Below, piece by piece: positions 43,542 through 53,883 of a stretch of DNA of 64,000 nt (position 1 is its first letter; every line of letters starts with the position of its first letter). A program made the position numbers and the translations under genes. This DNA is from Globodera rostochiensis (Eukaryota; Nematoda; Chromadorea; Rhabditida; Heteroderidae), in the NCBI GenBank assembly GCA_018350325.1, contig JAEVLN010000059.1, positions 62,001-126,000 of the forward strand, written 5' to 3'. The notes under the pieces are model-generated. The model saw nothing but the letters and a program-made list of their open reading frames with translations, did not search any database and was not told the DNA's origin.

Positions 43542-44357
43542 TTACCGTATCTCACAGAGTGTGGTAAGTGTCCCAGAATGGAGATTTTTCTGATGATAAA
43601 ATGCAATTATTAGATGGGTTCCAAGATGATTCTTTGGGAGAAAAATCGGATGAATTCCTTTTATTGCGGCGTTTTTTAAGCGGCCTCCGCAAACAGAAAT
43701 ATTTTCAGAGTTTACATAAATACCAAGTTGTCGTTTCTCTTGATCGGTAGGGGGTATTTCAGCCTGAATATATCTCACGAGGAGCTTTTCCGCCGCGAGT
43801 TGATAAAAGAATTCGTCATTAAGATTTAATGGATTCTTAAATTTGAACTTTCTGTCGAATTTTTCAGATTTCCCCGAGAACGCAAAAACAGTAAATTTTA
43901 AAAGTATTTTGAAATAATTGAACAATTTTTTCCAGGAACTAAAATTGTTCCAATGGATGAATGGTTTAATTTCTGTTTTGGTTAAATTTACTTGAGTATC
44001 ATTCAGCTCCTCTTCGTAATTTTCTTCAATATTTTCTGGAGTGAATTCTTCCAATTGTTTAGACGGCCATTGTTCAAATGGCAATTTCAACCAGGACGGA
44101 CCATGCCACCACAGACTAGAATTGATCAATTCTGAACTAGTCATTCCTTTGGAAGCAATATCCGCTGGGTTATCTAACGATTGTATATAATGAAATTTGA
44201 AATTATGAGCTTTTGCAGTTAGTTTTATTTCATTTATCCGATTTTTTACAAAAGTTGGGAGATCCTTTTTGTATTCGAGTTTTGGTATGGTTAGTTCCTT
44301 CAGAGGGGCGAGTCTTGTTTTAGCAAAAATTAAATGTATTTCATTTGATTCAATCAA
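43542..44357 (-). pseudogene. Bel/Pao RNase H remnant and integrase N-terminus
   Basis: It starts SNEIHLIFAKTRLAPLKELT, then IPKLE, but jumps after four residues to LPTFVKNRINEIK. The intervening RNase H core (about 55-60 residues in relatives, with a catalytic Asp) is deleted. DNPADIASKGMTSSELINS and WWHGPSWLK follow as usual. The C-terminus is the start of the integrase zinc-binding domain (LLVRYIQAEI..., HQKNLHSGTLTTLCEIR), where the frame stops. Confidence 0.75.
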
Positions 44358-44389
44358 TTTTAAATAAGCTGTTGTTCCATATGCTGTCC

Positions 44390-44701
44390 CTAGGCATCAG
44401 AAAATATGTGCAGTTCCACAGGTGTATTTAATGTTTCATTATACGGAAATCTGGGAAGTGTAATTTCACCAGAATATGAAATGTTGTTCCATTCAGCAAT
44501 TTCATTTTCATTTAATTCTTCATCCCAATCCCTTTTTGATTTCCACAAGCTTTGGAAAAACCGCTTATGAGGTAAAATTAGGGGCGAAATCCAGCCCATG
44601 GGATCGAAATTTTTCGCAATTAATTGAATCACTTGCCGTTTGGTTGTTCCTTTTAGTATGGGAGGAATGTCTAGTTTTAATTTTAATTCATCTTCAACCA
44701 C
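44390..44701 (-). pseudogene. Bel/Pao RT connection/RNase H region, part 1
   Basis: ELKLKLDIPPILKGTTKRQV and AKNFDPMGWISPLILPHKRF are hallmarks of the Pao A17/connection region. The ORF ends at LHIFSDA, the first RNase H Asp. The frame just before it (ASMNLREFISNHEESN near 44,740-44,800) is the missing link to the RT ORF, in another frame. So at least two frame changes separate this piece from its neighbours. Confidence 0.75.
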
Positions 44702-44858
44702 ATTCCATATTTAGGTAGTTCATTTCCTTCAATTTTCTGGATTTCTGTGTTTGATTCTTCGTGATTTGAAATAAATTCTCTTAAGTTCATGGATGCATAG
44801 CGGAAAATGGCTTTACTCCAAAAATGTTTGAATTTAATGTCTTCTTTATCTTCACACA

Positions 44859-47800
44859 TCATGACAAAATATCTACATAAGCGTTTTCTGCTAGTTCTTT
44901 ACATAAGAGGCCGAATTCGTCTTTTTTATTTGACAAATGTAATTCGGGTTCCGTTTGCATATCCTTGAAATTTTCAAACATTTCATCGACTTTTGTTAAA
45001 TGTAGTTCGACTACTGAAGCCAGTAAAAAAGGAGATGCATTTACTCCAAATGGTATTCTATTAAACCGTCGAATCTCTAAATCGTTCATTTCAACCTCTC
45101 TGGGCTTTTTAAGCATTTCATTTAAAGCTTCTTTCTTAAGCCAAAGAAAACGGGTTGTATCTCGGTCAAGTTCATTTAATGCAACCTGAAGAAAAGCTTT
45201 TTCTATATCGCCAATTAAGACATATTTTTTGAGTCTAAAACGGAGTAGCATTCCGCATAAATCCGGTATTTTCTTAGGGCCAGGGTAAATTTCGTCGTTT
45301 AAGGAACTATTTCCTTTTAATTTTGCGGAAGCGTCATATACTGGACGAATTTTCGTCGTAGCTGAACTTTCTTTTATAACAGGGTGATGAGGCAAGTAAT
45401 GTGTTAACTGAGTGGATTCATACGTGGCAATTTCATTCACTTTGGAAGCCAGTTGATCTTCTAAGATATCATCATATTTTTGGAGGGTTGTGTTTTTTAT
45501 TAATTGTTTAATTACGCCTCGAAGGCGACCAATGCATAACCCAAAATTAGTTGGAAATTGTGGGTATTCTTTTTTGAAAGGCCATCGGACAATGTATCTG
45601 TTTTGTTCAAATTTTACTGTTTTATTAAAATGTAAGATTGCAGCATCTTCGTCACTTAGGGTTGGTGAATCGAGTATGCCAATACTCTCTAAATTCCAGA
45701 AATGTTGGATTGTTTTGTTGAAGTCATCCTTTTCTTGTTTTTTAATGGCAACTAAATTTGTTTTGGTTACTTCGACTATGCCTTTTCCAGAGCAAATGTC
45801 TCCAATTTTAGTTTTGATTCTATAGAACCCTGATGACAGTGGTTTTATTTTTGTTTCGGGCAACATAAACTGCCAATAATGATCAATGCCGATTAAAATG
45901 TGTGGGTTTTTCATTCCAATTACAAGTTTGCTGCCATTCGCGTTTATTGACTTTTGTAAATGAACAGTTGCTATGTCAGTTATTTTTTCAATGGTTTGGA
46001 GTGTAATTATTTCAATTCCTCCTTTAGTGGTTTTAACTCCGAATTGGACTACCCTGCTTTGCACAACCTTTGGATTAGTTTGATTAAATGTCGAAATTGC
46101 TAATGTTTTATGATGTAAAGTGGGTAAACATAGCTTATCAGCAAACTCCTTAGTAATATAACTTTTTTGTGAGCCGTTGTCAAATAAAATCACTGACGTA
46201 TACTCACTATTTTCATTTAAATTGGAAACAGAAGCTTCTATTGTCATTAATATTTCTTCCACTTCCAGCTGGGGATTATTTTCTTCTCGATTTATAAAGG
46301 TTTTTGTATGGATAACATCTTCTTTGATTACATTAGTACTAGTTCGGGAAGTTGTGGGTTTTGATTCGTTTGAGTAGCTCTTTGATCTCTTCATACACAA
46401 GAGAGAATTATGTTTGCCTTGGCAATGATAACAGGAGTATTTGGACTGGCATTCTTTCACGTCATGTCCTTTTTTCAAGCAATTTAGACATAATTTCAAT
46501 TCTCGTCTACGAACATTTCGAGTTTCGACGTCTGGGAATGATTTACATTCTTTGGAATAATGGTTGTTCTTTTCGCAAAAATTGCAAAATTTGAATTTAA
46601 TTTCATTTGCCCCATTATTCCTTGGGTTATATGGCTTGAAGTTTTTTAAAGTTCTGGCCTGCGTAGCTAATGCGGAGGTTTGGAATTGTTGGTTAAAATT
46701 TGATGAATTTCTATTCTGGTATCGATTGTCAAAATTGCGATTATTCGCTGGATTTCTCCAGGTTGTGGTATTTTGAGAAAATTTATAATTGGGTTTTCTA
46801 TGCGGGAAAGTTGGTCTGGGAGGTGAGAATTTATTTCGATTGAAATCTTCAATTTTTTCAATTTCTTCCCTTGCTTGAGTATGGTTGTCCAAAAATTGCA
46901 TCAACTTTTGAGTAGAAAAGGTACCAAATTGTTCACGTAATTTTATTCTTAGCGAGTTTGGTAATTTTGTTTCGATTGATTGTTTTATTTGTGGGTGGTT
47001 GATATCCTCCCCAAATGTTTTTAATTGTAATATTATTCGATTTACAAGAATTATGAGTTTTCTCAGGTCTGAAATTGATTCAGTTGATTTGCGTAGATTT
47101 CTCAATTCATTGTGTAAATTTTCTCTTAAGATGGCGTTATTCCCATAACGTTTTCTCAATAATTCAATGACAATCGGATAATTTTGATTCGTAAGCGGGT
47201 AGGGTGAAATGATTCGGTAGGGTTCATCATGCAGAATTCCCTTTAAATATTTAAATTTCTGAATATTTTCTAAGTATTGATCATTGTGAACGGAGCTTTT
47301 GAAGTCATCCCAAAAAGGTAACCAATTGGAGTAGGTCCCATTAAAGTGGGTTAGGTTTTGCGGGGGAAGATTTATTTTCAGTTTTCTATTGTACACAATT
47401 GAAGTTTGATTATCGCTAGTCCTTAAATCAGTTGATCTTGTTTCATTGCTTCTTTCATCTGATTCCTTTGAATCTTCCTCTTCTATTTCTTCTTCGTCTG
47501 ACGCTCGATCTTCTCCGTCTGAATCTTGCTCTGAGGGGTGAGGTTGACTTTGATCGGATTTTTTACTAAACTTTTTTACCTCCAAATTAATTGCTTTTAG
47601 AAGATCAATTGTTTCGGCCGCTTCTTCCATAATTTTAGTAAAATTATGTTTTTGTATGTATATATCTCTGATTTTTCTTTCTGCAGCTTTTTCTTCCCCT
47701 TCAAGAGTTTTTATAAAATCCTTCCATTTTTTATCAAGATTAAGTAAATTATCATAAGCAATTTCTAATTTTTTAATTTCATTTTTAGTGAGTTCAAAAA

Positions 47801-47933
47801 CTCTGGTACAATCCTTTATGTCGTGTTTATCATATTCATATTCATTATTATCAAAATTTTTGTTGGATATTTCAATGTTCTTTTTTATACTCCGAAGCCA
47901 GTTTGGTATTTTGGAACGAATAGGTCCTGACAT
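44859..47933 (-). pseudogene. Bel/Pao gag, protease and N-terminal reverse transcriptase (1,024 aa)
   Basis: Residues 40-125 are coiled coil. Residues 135-165 are acidic. Residues 190-340 are the DUF1759-type gag core (NLTHFNGTYSNWLPFWDDF). Residues 450-513 hold zinc knuckles CNFCEKNNHYSKEC and CLNCLKKGHDVKEC plus a variant third. Residues 570-690 are the retropepsin-like domain with FDNGSQ (active Asp 585). Residues 800-1,024 are reverse transcriptase with GDIEKAFLQV (Asp 909) and FNRIPFGVNASPF. The catalytic box reads YVDI and the frame ends three residues later, where Bel/Pao RTs normally continue YVDD or YVDN and about 30 more residues. The break is a deletion. The start ATG at 47,933 gives a gag of normal layout. 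Confidence 0.85.
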
Positions 47934-48002
47934 AGTTTGTAAATTAGTTAATTTAGTCTTTATTTTAAATAAATTTTTTTTTTTTTTTTGGGGTTTTTTT
48001 TC

Positions 48003-48611
48003 TTAGAAGATTCTTTCGTGTTTAGTTAGTATAAGGATTGGAGTGGTACTCAAGGGTTCCCACTTAAGATTGATTTGTTTCTTAATTAATTTTTCTATGC
48101 GAACGAGAAAGTTTGTTAATTTTAATTGTCGGTCGATACCGATAATTGATTCTTGGATGTTTCCGTCCACTGAGTGTATGAAGTCCCCAAGTATCTTTTG
48201 GGTGACCCTATCAGCAATGAAGGTGGAATATAAATGAATTTGGCTGTCTACTTGTTCTCTGAAGGGAATGACAAAGGTTGTAATGGTTAGCGAGAATTTA
48301 AATTTTCCCGGTACTCGCTCGAAAGGTTTGACTTCTGGGATATATTCACCCCCAAATTGAAATTCAGTTAGGATTGGAGATCCCACGTTTGTTTGAGTGC
48401 TGTTGTTGCGCAAAAAATATTGTTGGATCTCAGAATCTTGATCTTCTAGATCAGCTAGGTTTAGACGTTCTTCCGGGTTTAACGGTTCGGGGATTATCTG
48501 AATATTTTCAAAATTGTCCTCTGGGATGGGTTCTGTGTGTTCGGGGTTCGATAAGGGGGTTCTTGGTCGGCACAGTTTGGCGAGTTTGTTTTTGTTTTCT
48601 TGCGAAAACAA
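48003..48611 (-). CDS. Accessory ORF B of the Bel/Pao element (202 aa)
   Basis: An intact ORF between ORF A and gag, 70 bp before the gag start. Residues 1-60 are acidic and Pro-rich (EPIPEDNFENIQIIPEPLNP). Residues 85-200 appear folded, with alternating hydrophobic positions (KFKFSLTITTFVIPF, LTNFLVRIEKLIKK). No signal peptide, membrane segment or zinc ligands. Not recognised. Its persistence alongside a deleted pol suggests a function or recent decay. Confidence 0.65.
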   Translation of the reverse strand: MFSQENKNKLAKLCRPRTPLSNPEHTEPIPEDNFENIQIIPEPLNPEERLNLADLEDQDSEIQQYFLRNNSTQTNVGSPILTEFQFGGEYIPEVKPFERVPGKFKFSLTITTFVIPFREQVDSQIHLYSTFIADRVTQKILGDFIHSVDGNIQESIIGIDRQLKLTNFLVRIEKLIKKQINLKWEPLSTTPILILTKHERIF

Positions 48612-48751
48612 AATAACAATTATTTAGTTGTTTTTAATTTGTTGTAAAAATAATTTTATTTATTGTCCGTTTGGGTTTGTTTGTCCCTTTTATTAGAATC
48701 CAGTTCCCTTTTTTAAAGTCTGACCGTTTATTTATTTATTTAAATTAGTAA

Positions 48752-48888
48752 TTAACACGGGTATCTGATCGTCTTCGAAACACAATTATTTTGAAGTAGA
48801 TGGTTCGTCAAAAAAGATTTTTTATTAACAGTTAACACGGATATCTAATCGTCTTCGAAACAATTATTTTGAAGTAGATGGTTCGTCA
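48752..48888 (-). repeat. Direct repeat at the end of ORF A
   Basis: Two 58-60-bp copies (48,752-48,811 and 48,832-48,888) share ATCGTCTTCGAAA and TTTTGAAGTAGATGG. The inner copy contains the end of ORF A; the outer copy is downstream of its stop. Confidence 0.75.
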
Positions 48889-49670
48889 ACAATTATTTCC
48901 GTTTTTGGCTCAAGTCCAGATGTTTCTGACAGATTGAACAATTTGCGTAGAGATTTGATAGAACGATTGAGACCAAATATAAAACGGTCAAAATGAACGT
49001 AATTATTGGCGAGAGTCTCAAAATGCAACTTTAGTGTTTCTACACCAGAACGTGTGTTGATGCGAGCGGGGGAATTTATTAGAGTTTTGATCTGGTTTAT
49101 TAATCTTTGGTTGAAGTTTGATGCTTTCCTCGCTTTTTCGATGGCGCTCAATGTCGAGTCACTTCGCACTTCCAAAATCTTGATCTTCTTTTGAAGACCT
49201 TCGTTGTGATGAGAAAGAGCAGCGTCGAACAACTGTTGTTCTTTCGATTGGGTTCTCTCGAGTTCTTCCAAAATTTGTGGGTCAACTGTTGGGTCAAAAG
49301 AGTCCAGAAAATCTTCGAGGTTTTCTGGCTGATCTGTAGTTTCTTCCTGAATAGAACACAAGGCTTTAGTGTATTCTATCAAGTCCTTTTGTTTATTTTC
49401 AGAAATCGTCCTTTTGACTTCCTGAATTGCAGTGTTGAGCTGTCTCTTTGCTGCCTGTTGTTCTTCGTTTTTGAAGTATTGTTGTATTGCTTCAACTTCC
49501 GCTGATGGCAATTGAGACTTTGCAGGTGCAGTAAGAGCTTTTGGCTTTTTTGTCGGAGGAGTCGTCTCTTCAGAGTTCAGCTCCTTTTCAGAAGATTTTT
49601 CGGTGTTTGAGCCACCTCTTTTGCCTCGGCCTCGAGTCTTTACAGGATCCGCTGATCCCGATTTTATCAC
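48864..49670 (-). CDS. Accessory ORF A of the Bel/Pao element (268 aa)
   Basis: The first ORF after the 5' LTR is intact. Residues 12-50 are basic and Ser/Thr-rich (TRGRGKRGG, then TTPPTKKPK), which looks like a nuclear-localisation region. Residues 55-220 are mostly charged helix (EEQQAAKRQLNTAIQEVKR), probably coiled coil. Standard Bel/Pao elements start with gag, and a recognisable gag with its own coiled coil lies further downstream, so this is an extra ORF. No family recognised. It may be a structural or matrix-like protein, or a nucleic-acid-binding accessory. Confidence 0.7.
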   Translation of the reverse strand: MIKSGSADPVKTRGRGKRGGSNTEKSSEKELNSEETTPPTKKPKALTAPAKSQLPSAEVEAIQQYFKNEEQQAAKRQLNTAIQEVKRTISENKQKDLIEYTKALCSIQEETTDQPENLEDFLDSFDPTVDPQILEELERTQSKEQQLFDAALSHHNEGLQKKIKILEVRSDSTLSAIEKARKASNFNQRLINQIKTLINSPARINTRSGVETLKLHFETLANNYVHFDRFIFGLNRSIKSLRKLFNLSETSGLEPKTEIIVDEPSTSK

Positions 49671-49747
49671 TTAAATGTGTTCGTTTTCCTGGATGAACCA
49701 GTTTTGGTTAAAGATTGTGATTTACTTTTTGATGACTGGATTTAGAT

Positions 49748-49855
49748 GAAGTTTCGACGCACAGATGACCGGGTTTTTCCGTCGCTGTTGTCAGTTGTGC
49801 TTAGAAGCTTTGACGGACAGATGACCGGGTTTTTCCGTTTGCTGTTGTCAGTTGT
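49748..49855 (-). repeat. Leader direct repeat, two copies
   Basis: Two 51-52-bp copies (49,748-49,798 and 49,804-49,855) share CAGATGACCGGGTTTTTCCG and CTGTTGTCAGTTGT. They lie between the primer site and the first ORF, where packaging or translation signals normally sit. Confidence 0.7.
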
Positions 49856-49863
49856 TGAACCGT

Positions 49864-49881
49864 TCCCGGGTCGTGGCACCA
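49864..49881 (-). promoter_or_regulatory. Primer-binding site
   Basis: On minus, four bases after the LTR, TGGTGCCACGACCCGGGA would pair with an 18-nt tRNA 3' end finishing in CCA. I could not assign the tRNA. Confidence 0.7.
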
Positions 49882-49885
49882 AATT

Positions 49886-50325
49886 TGTTGCAATCAAGGA
49901 TGCAGCAAAAAATTGTATTCAAATTTATTATTATTTGGCCAAATTTTGGCCAATTTAATTACATTTCTCGTTATATCATAAAATTTCCGTCTTTATTCAT
50001 TTCTCTTAATAGATTTTTCCATTTTTTCACTTTACGAATTTTGGATAAACATCCTTTTATTGTACGTTTCACGATTTGCCGTCGGCTATTTTATTGGTTT
50101 TTCCTTTTGTTGGCTTTTCTCCCATTCCCCCACATCCCAATTTATTTGTATCACATTTTCGTAAAGTTTGTCTTCAGCACTCTTCTTTTAAATAATTTAT
50201 TTTAGTTAATTTTGTTTAGGAATTTTAATTTATTATATATATATTTTTTATAAGTTTATTTTAGTTTTTTAGTTTTGTTATTATTTTTCGATTTTAATAA
50301 AGGTTTTTTCGCGCCAGTCGCGACA
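49886..50325 (-). repeat. 5' LTR (440 bp, shorter form)
   Basis: It aligns with 38,741-39,452 except for the 272-bp difference. The rest is almost identical, which indicates a fairly recent insertion. It contains the promoter-side sequences for minus-strand transcription; no core promoter element was pinned down. Confidence 0.85.
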
Positions 50326-50470
50326 AACGTGTTCCGGTTTGAAATAATTGGGAAGATCTTAATAAAAAACCTCATTTTCAATTTTTTTTAAAGCAAAAAA
50401 GCATCACATTTTCTGAAAATTTAGCTGCAAATCTGTTAACAAATCGAGCAAAAATTCGAAATTTTTCTCG

Positions 50471-50492
50471 ACGGCGCCTATCGGCACCGCCG
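50471..50492. repeat. GC-rich hairpin core inside the inner MITE
   Basis: A member of the recurrent hairpin family, followed by C-rich sequence; it sits within the right part of the CAGGGCTCCC element. Confidence 0.6.
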
Positions 50493-50799
50493 ACCCCTCC
50501 CCCCCCCCCCCTAAAAAAGTATTTGGGAAAACCGCGCGCAAAAAAAACATGAGTTTAGCAAAATGAGGTTTTTTTTTGGTCCCAAATGAGGCTTTTTCGC
50601 CTGCCAAATGAGGCTTTTGGAAATTTTTAATTTGGGAGCCCTGTTTTAAAGCCATTATTGTCATTGTTACACACATTTTTTCATCACTATTTTCGCTTAT
50701 GAACCCGGATTTTGGCCACTATTTTGGCCTTTTTCGCCACTATTTAGTTAACTATTTAGAGATTTTTCTTAACTAAAAATCCCCACCCTTATTCATAAG

Positions 50800-51470
50800 C
50801 GTGCACAGCAGGCCTGGGTCTCAACTCTGTAATCGATTTTCTTTTGTTTGTGTACGACAAAAGATTTGTGCTGTGTAAATCAATCAATCGATTGGGGGAG
50901 AGAACGGAGGGAAGTGAAAACAGTGCGTTTTTTGTGTTTTACTATTTTTTAAATGAAATGTTGTAGGACAAATTTAGTATACCCACCCGTCTTTTACATC
51001 CTGGATCAAAAATATTTGCGTAAAATTAAAAATTTCTCGAATGCTTGCAAACGGTAGCATTCATAGTTTTTTATTTTTGGGCAACTATAATAGTTTTAAA
51101 AAATATTTTGGGCTTTTTTGAGAAACAAAACCGAAAAATGCACCCCTAAAGGTCGGCTTTTCCAAATTTTCAAAAAAATGCACCCCCTAAAAATCGACTT
51201 TTTTAAAATTCTCCATATTTTAAATTTTTTAAAGTGCTTTTGGTTTGAAATTGTCATGTTTTGATATCGCGAAAATATTTTTTGATCACTTACACCCCCT
51301 AATTCTGGCACTTTTTAGCCAAACTATTTTGTACTTTTTAAGCAACTAAAAACCTAACTATTTGGAGATTTTTAGCAACTATAAATCCCAGCCCTAGTCA
51401 TTATTTTCTAGGTGTCATGTCATAATGAATAAAATGTAATTTAGGCTCCCAAAGTTTTTAAATCCCAAAG
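50800..51470. other. No gene recognised
   Basis: AT-rich spacer with GCACCCCTAAA-type motifs seen at several other places. It probably includes the promoter region of the BTB gene that follows, but no core element was identified. Confidence 0.35.
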
Positions 51471-51751
51471 TTTTGTTAAATGACAACAAAACCAAACTCG
51501 TCGCTGGGACGTATGGAGCATTTGCTGAGCACGGGCGATGGGGCGGACGTGCACTTTTTGGTGGGGAAAGGAGACGAAAAGGAGGCGAGTTCATAATTGG
51601 TATTGTTCGAATTCGGGTCCGGGGTTCGAAATTGGTCGAACTGGAGCTCACAGGACCCGAATTCGAACAATTTTGGAAAATTAAAAATTTACCAAAATTC
51701 AATTTTAGTTCCACCGGCGACATTATTTTTCAACCCCCTCAGAAAGGGCGA

Positions 51752-51832
51752 CATTATTAGAGGTGGTGGCATATTAGAGGTGGTGGTGGCATTATTAGAG
51801 GTGGTGGCATTATTAGAGGGGGTGGACTTAAA
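51752..51832. repeat. ATTAGAGGTGGTGGC array in BTB intron
   Basis: About five copies of a 15-18-bp unit, GGTGGTGGCATTATTAGA, in the first intron of the BTB gene. A C-rich relative (CTCTATTAGAGC) occurs near 4.9 kb. Confidence 0.75.
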
Positions 51833-52535
51833 AGAGTATATACGGTATTGTTGTTGGACATCTTTCAAACGTTTTGAACTTGTTGTTTTAAGCTTTTGCC
51901 AGCACATAAACTGATTCTGAAGACGGCCTCCGATGTGTTCGAGACAATGTTTCGTTTTGACGAGGAAAATGCAAAGTCCGCCGCCGCCGGTACCGGTGCA
52001 TAAAAATTTATTTGTGTTTAAAATATATTTTAATTCCTTCAAAAGAGATTAAACCCGTCGAAGTGCCCGACGTGGAGGTGGGCGCGTTCAAGACAATGTT
52101 GAGCTTCATTTACGCCGATGCTTTGGGTGGGCTGAACGGGGACAATGCAATTTCTGTGCTCTACGCGGGTGAATTTTAAGAATTTGGACCCCGATGATTC
52201 CTTTTTTTGCAATTTAATTCTAGAAATTTAATGATTAAATTTATTACAAATATGAGTGTGGAAAATTTCTTAGTTTTGAAAATTGTAAAAACAAAATTTT
52301 TTTAAGTGGATTAATTGTCTTTTAGCCAAAAAGTATGACGTGCCCGGATTGGTTAAAGCGTGCGTTGCCTTCCCCATACCGGCGTTGCGCAATGTTTTTG
52401 TCGCGTTTGACCAGGCTCGCCTCCATGGCGAAGAGGTGAGGCATTTTTTTGTACGTGGACAACGGCTGAGAGAACTCATAGAAGCGTTTTGGGGCATTTT
52501 GCAGATTTTCGGAAGCTAACTTAAACGGTTTAAAC

Positions 52536-52741
52536 TAGGGCGGCACGGGACCGGGACCAGTACTGAAATGTCTTTTCGGGGACTGAAATTTAGTCCTGGT
52601 TTTTTTCAAGCTCCATTATAAATGGTCCCGGTTTTTTTCCAACACGTTTTTTTTTGTCCAGTAGTCCCGGTTTTTTTTGACCGGGACTAATTTAGTTCCG
52701 GTCCCGGTTTTTCCCAAAAGTCCCGGTCCCGTGCCACCCTA
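52536..52741. mobile_element. hAT-like MITE, word GTCCCGG
   Basis: Ends TAGGGCGGCACGGGACCGG and its inverse CCGTGCCACCCTA; exact 8-bp duplication GTTTAAAC (52,528-52,535 and 52,742-52,749). Interior words are GTCCCGG/CCGGGAC. It lies in an intron of the BTB gene. Confidence 0.9.
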
Positions 52742-53380
52742 GTTTAAACACTTTGCCTCACAAATTCTAGATCGAAAATCGGTTTCAGCACGAAAACAAA
52801 CCCAGAAAAGTGTTGGCCCGATTTTGGCTTACCGGACCTTTGTGCCAAATTTTCGAGAATTTTTTAATTAGATCACAGGCTCGCTCAAATTTAGTTTGTT
52901 AATGAATGCTATGCTAAATTAATTAGAATCAACCATTATATATATGCATATTAAAATATATTAATCAATTAATTTTATTTCGGGCATTCGCTCGTCGCTG
53001 TTTGCATTACATCGATTTGAATGCGGACACTTTGTTTCAATCTGAAGAATTTTTGCAAATCGATCAAAAATTGTTGTGTGAGCTTCTGGGCCGTGATCAG
53101 CTGTTTGTCTGTGGAGAGATTGCAATTTGGATTGCTGTAAATTTGCAAAACATATTTACTAATTAATTAAATTTTGTTATTTATTTGTCTAAAATAAATA
53201 AAATTGCTTTTTATATTTCCAGGCTTTTATATGGGCGGACGAACAATGCCGTAAAAATGAGAAAGTGTGTTCGGCAGAGAATAGACGCGCAATGCTCGGC
53301 CCGGCACTCTTCAAAATTCGTTTTCCCCTCATCCCGAAATTGGATTTTACTGAAATTATTGGTTGGCACTCTTTGTGGAC

Positions 53381-53486
53381 CAGGGCTGGGCAAAATCTGA
53401 AAATAAATCCGAACGAAATTTCCGAAACCCCAAAATCCGAAACACCCAAAAATCCTGATTTTCCTCCGAAATTTTGCCCAGCCCTG
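53381..53486. mobile_element. hAT-like MITE, word CCGAAA, in BACK intron
   Basis: Ends CAGGGCTGGGCAAAAT and ATTTTGCCCAGCCCTG are perfect inverses. Flanks TTGTGGAC and (after three extra bases) GTGTGGAC match in 7 of 8. Copies 1 and 2 lack it at this site. Confidence 0.8.
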
Positions 53487-53630
53487 CTGGTGTGGACCGT
53501 TCATTTTGTTGGTTTTATGAACCCCCACTTTTGACAGTTCCGTGCGGAGTGTTAACGGATGCCGAGCTGCTCAGCGTGTATATGCGCCATTGTCATCCGG
53601 GCCGCGCGTTGCCCGAGCAGTACCAGCTAC

Positions 53631-53883
53631 CGTGCTCCCACATTTGCGCCCCCACATTTGCGCCCCCCACATTTGCGCCCCCACATTTGCGCCCCCACAT
53701 TTGCGCCCCCACATTTGCGCCCCCACATTTGCGCCCCCCACATTTGCGCCCCCCACATTTGCGCCCCCCACATTTGCGCCCCCAGATGGAGAAAAAAAAA
53801 AATTCATTCCGATAAATCGCCTTTCCCAAGGGCCAACAGGGATTGTATCGACAAATCATATCATGCAACATCTGAGTGACTAA
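53631..53883 (+). repeat. MULE left terminal inverted repeat
   Basis: About eleven tandem copies of CACATTTGCGCCCC (13-14 bp) to 53,785, then unique sequence through CAAATCATATCATGCA. The stop codon of the cargo gene falls at its inner edge. Confidence 0.85.

Larger units (their letters stand above)
38741..50325 (-). mobile_element. Bel/Pao LTR element with envelope, 11.6 kb
   Basis: Two LTRs (TGTTGCAATC...GTCGCGACA) enclose gag, protease, RT/RNase H, integrase and an envelope-like region, all on minus. A 5-bp target duplication AACGT flanks it (38,736-38,740 and 50,326-50,330). The domain order (DUF1759-like gag, zinc knuckles, A17-type region, late integrase) is that of Bel/Pao. Pol carries internal deletions and frameshifts, so it cannot move on its own. 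It belongs to the nematode Bel/Pao lineages that have acquired an env (Cer-type, from memory). Confidence 0.92.
38525..50643. mobile_element. Inner MITE (CAGGGCTCCC ends), word AATGAGGC, hosting the LTR element
   Basis: Left end CAGGGCTCCCAAATGAGG; right end AATTTGGGAGCCCTG. Exact 8-bp duplication TTTTAAAG (38,517-38,524 and 50,644-50,651). Interior words are AATGAGGC/GCCTCATT. The Bel/Pao element lies inside it, giving a three-level nest. Confidence 0.85.
38151..50791. mobile_element. Outer MITE (TAGGGTGGGG ends), split by nested insertions
   Basis: The left part (38,151-38,460) begins TAGGGTGGGGATTTTTAGTT. The right part (about 50,652-50,791) ends AACTAAAAATCCCCACCC. An uninterrupted 298-bp relative lies at 57,376-57,673, which fixes both ends. 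Flanks CCCATAAC and TTCATAAG agree in 5 of 8 bases. The interior repeats CGTCACTATTTTCG words. Confidence 0.7.

Noticed and set aside
53636..53785. CRISPR-like array of CACATTTGCGCCCC
   Set aside because: Repeats are directly adjacent with no spacers, occur inverted at 56.8 kb, and sit at the ends of a MULE in eukaryotic DNA.
53542..53883. Long open frames through the MULE terminal repeats (PHLRPHICAPTFAPP-type)
   Set aside because: They exist in several frames and both strands because the repeat unit lacks stops; no gene features.
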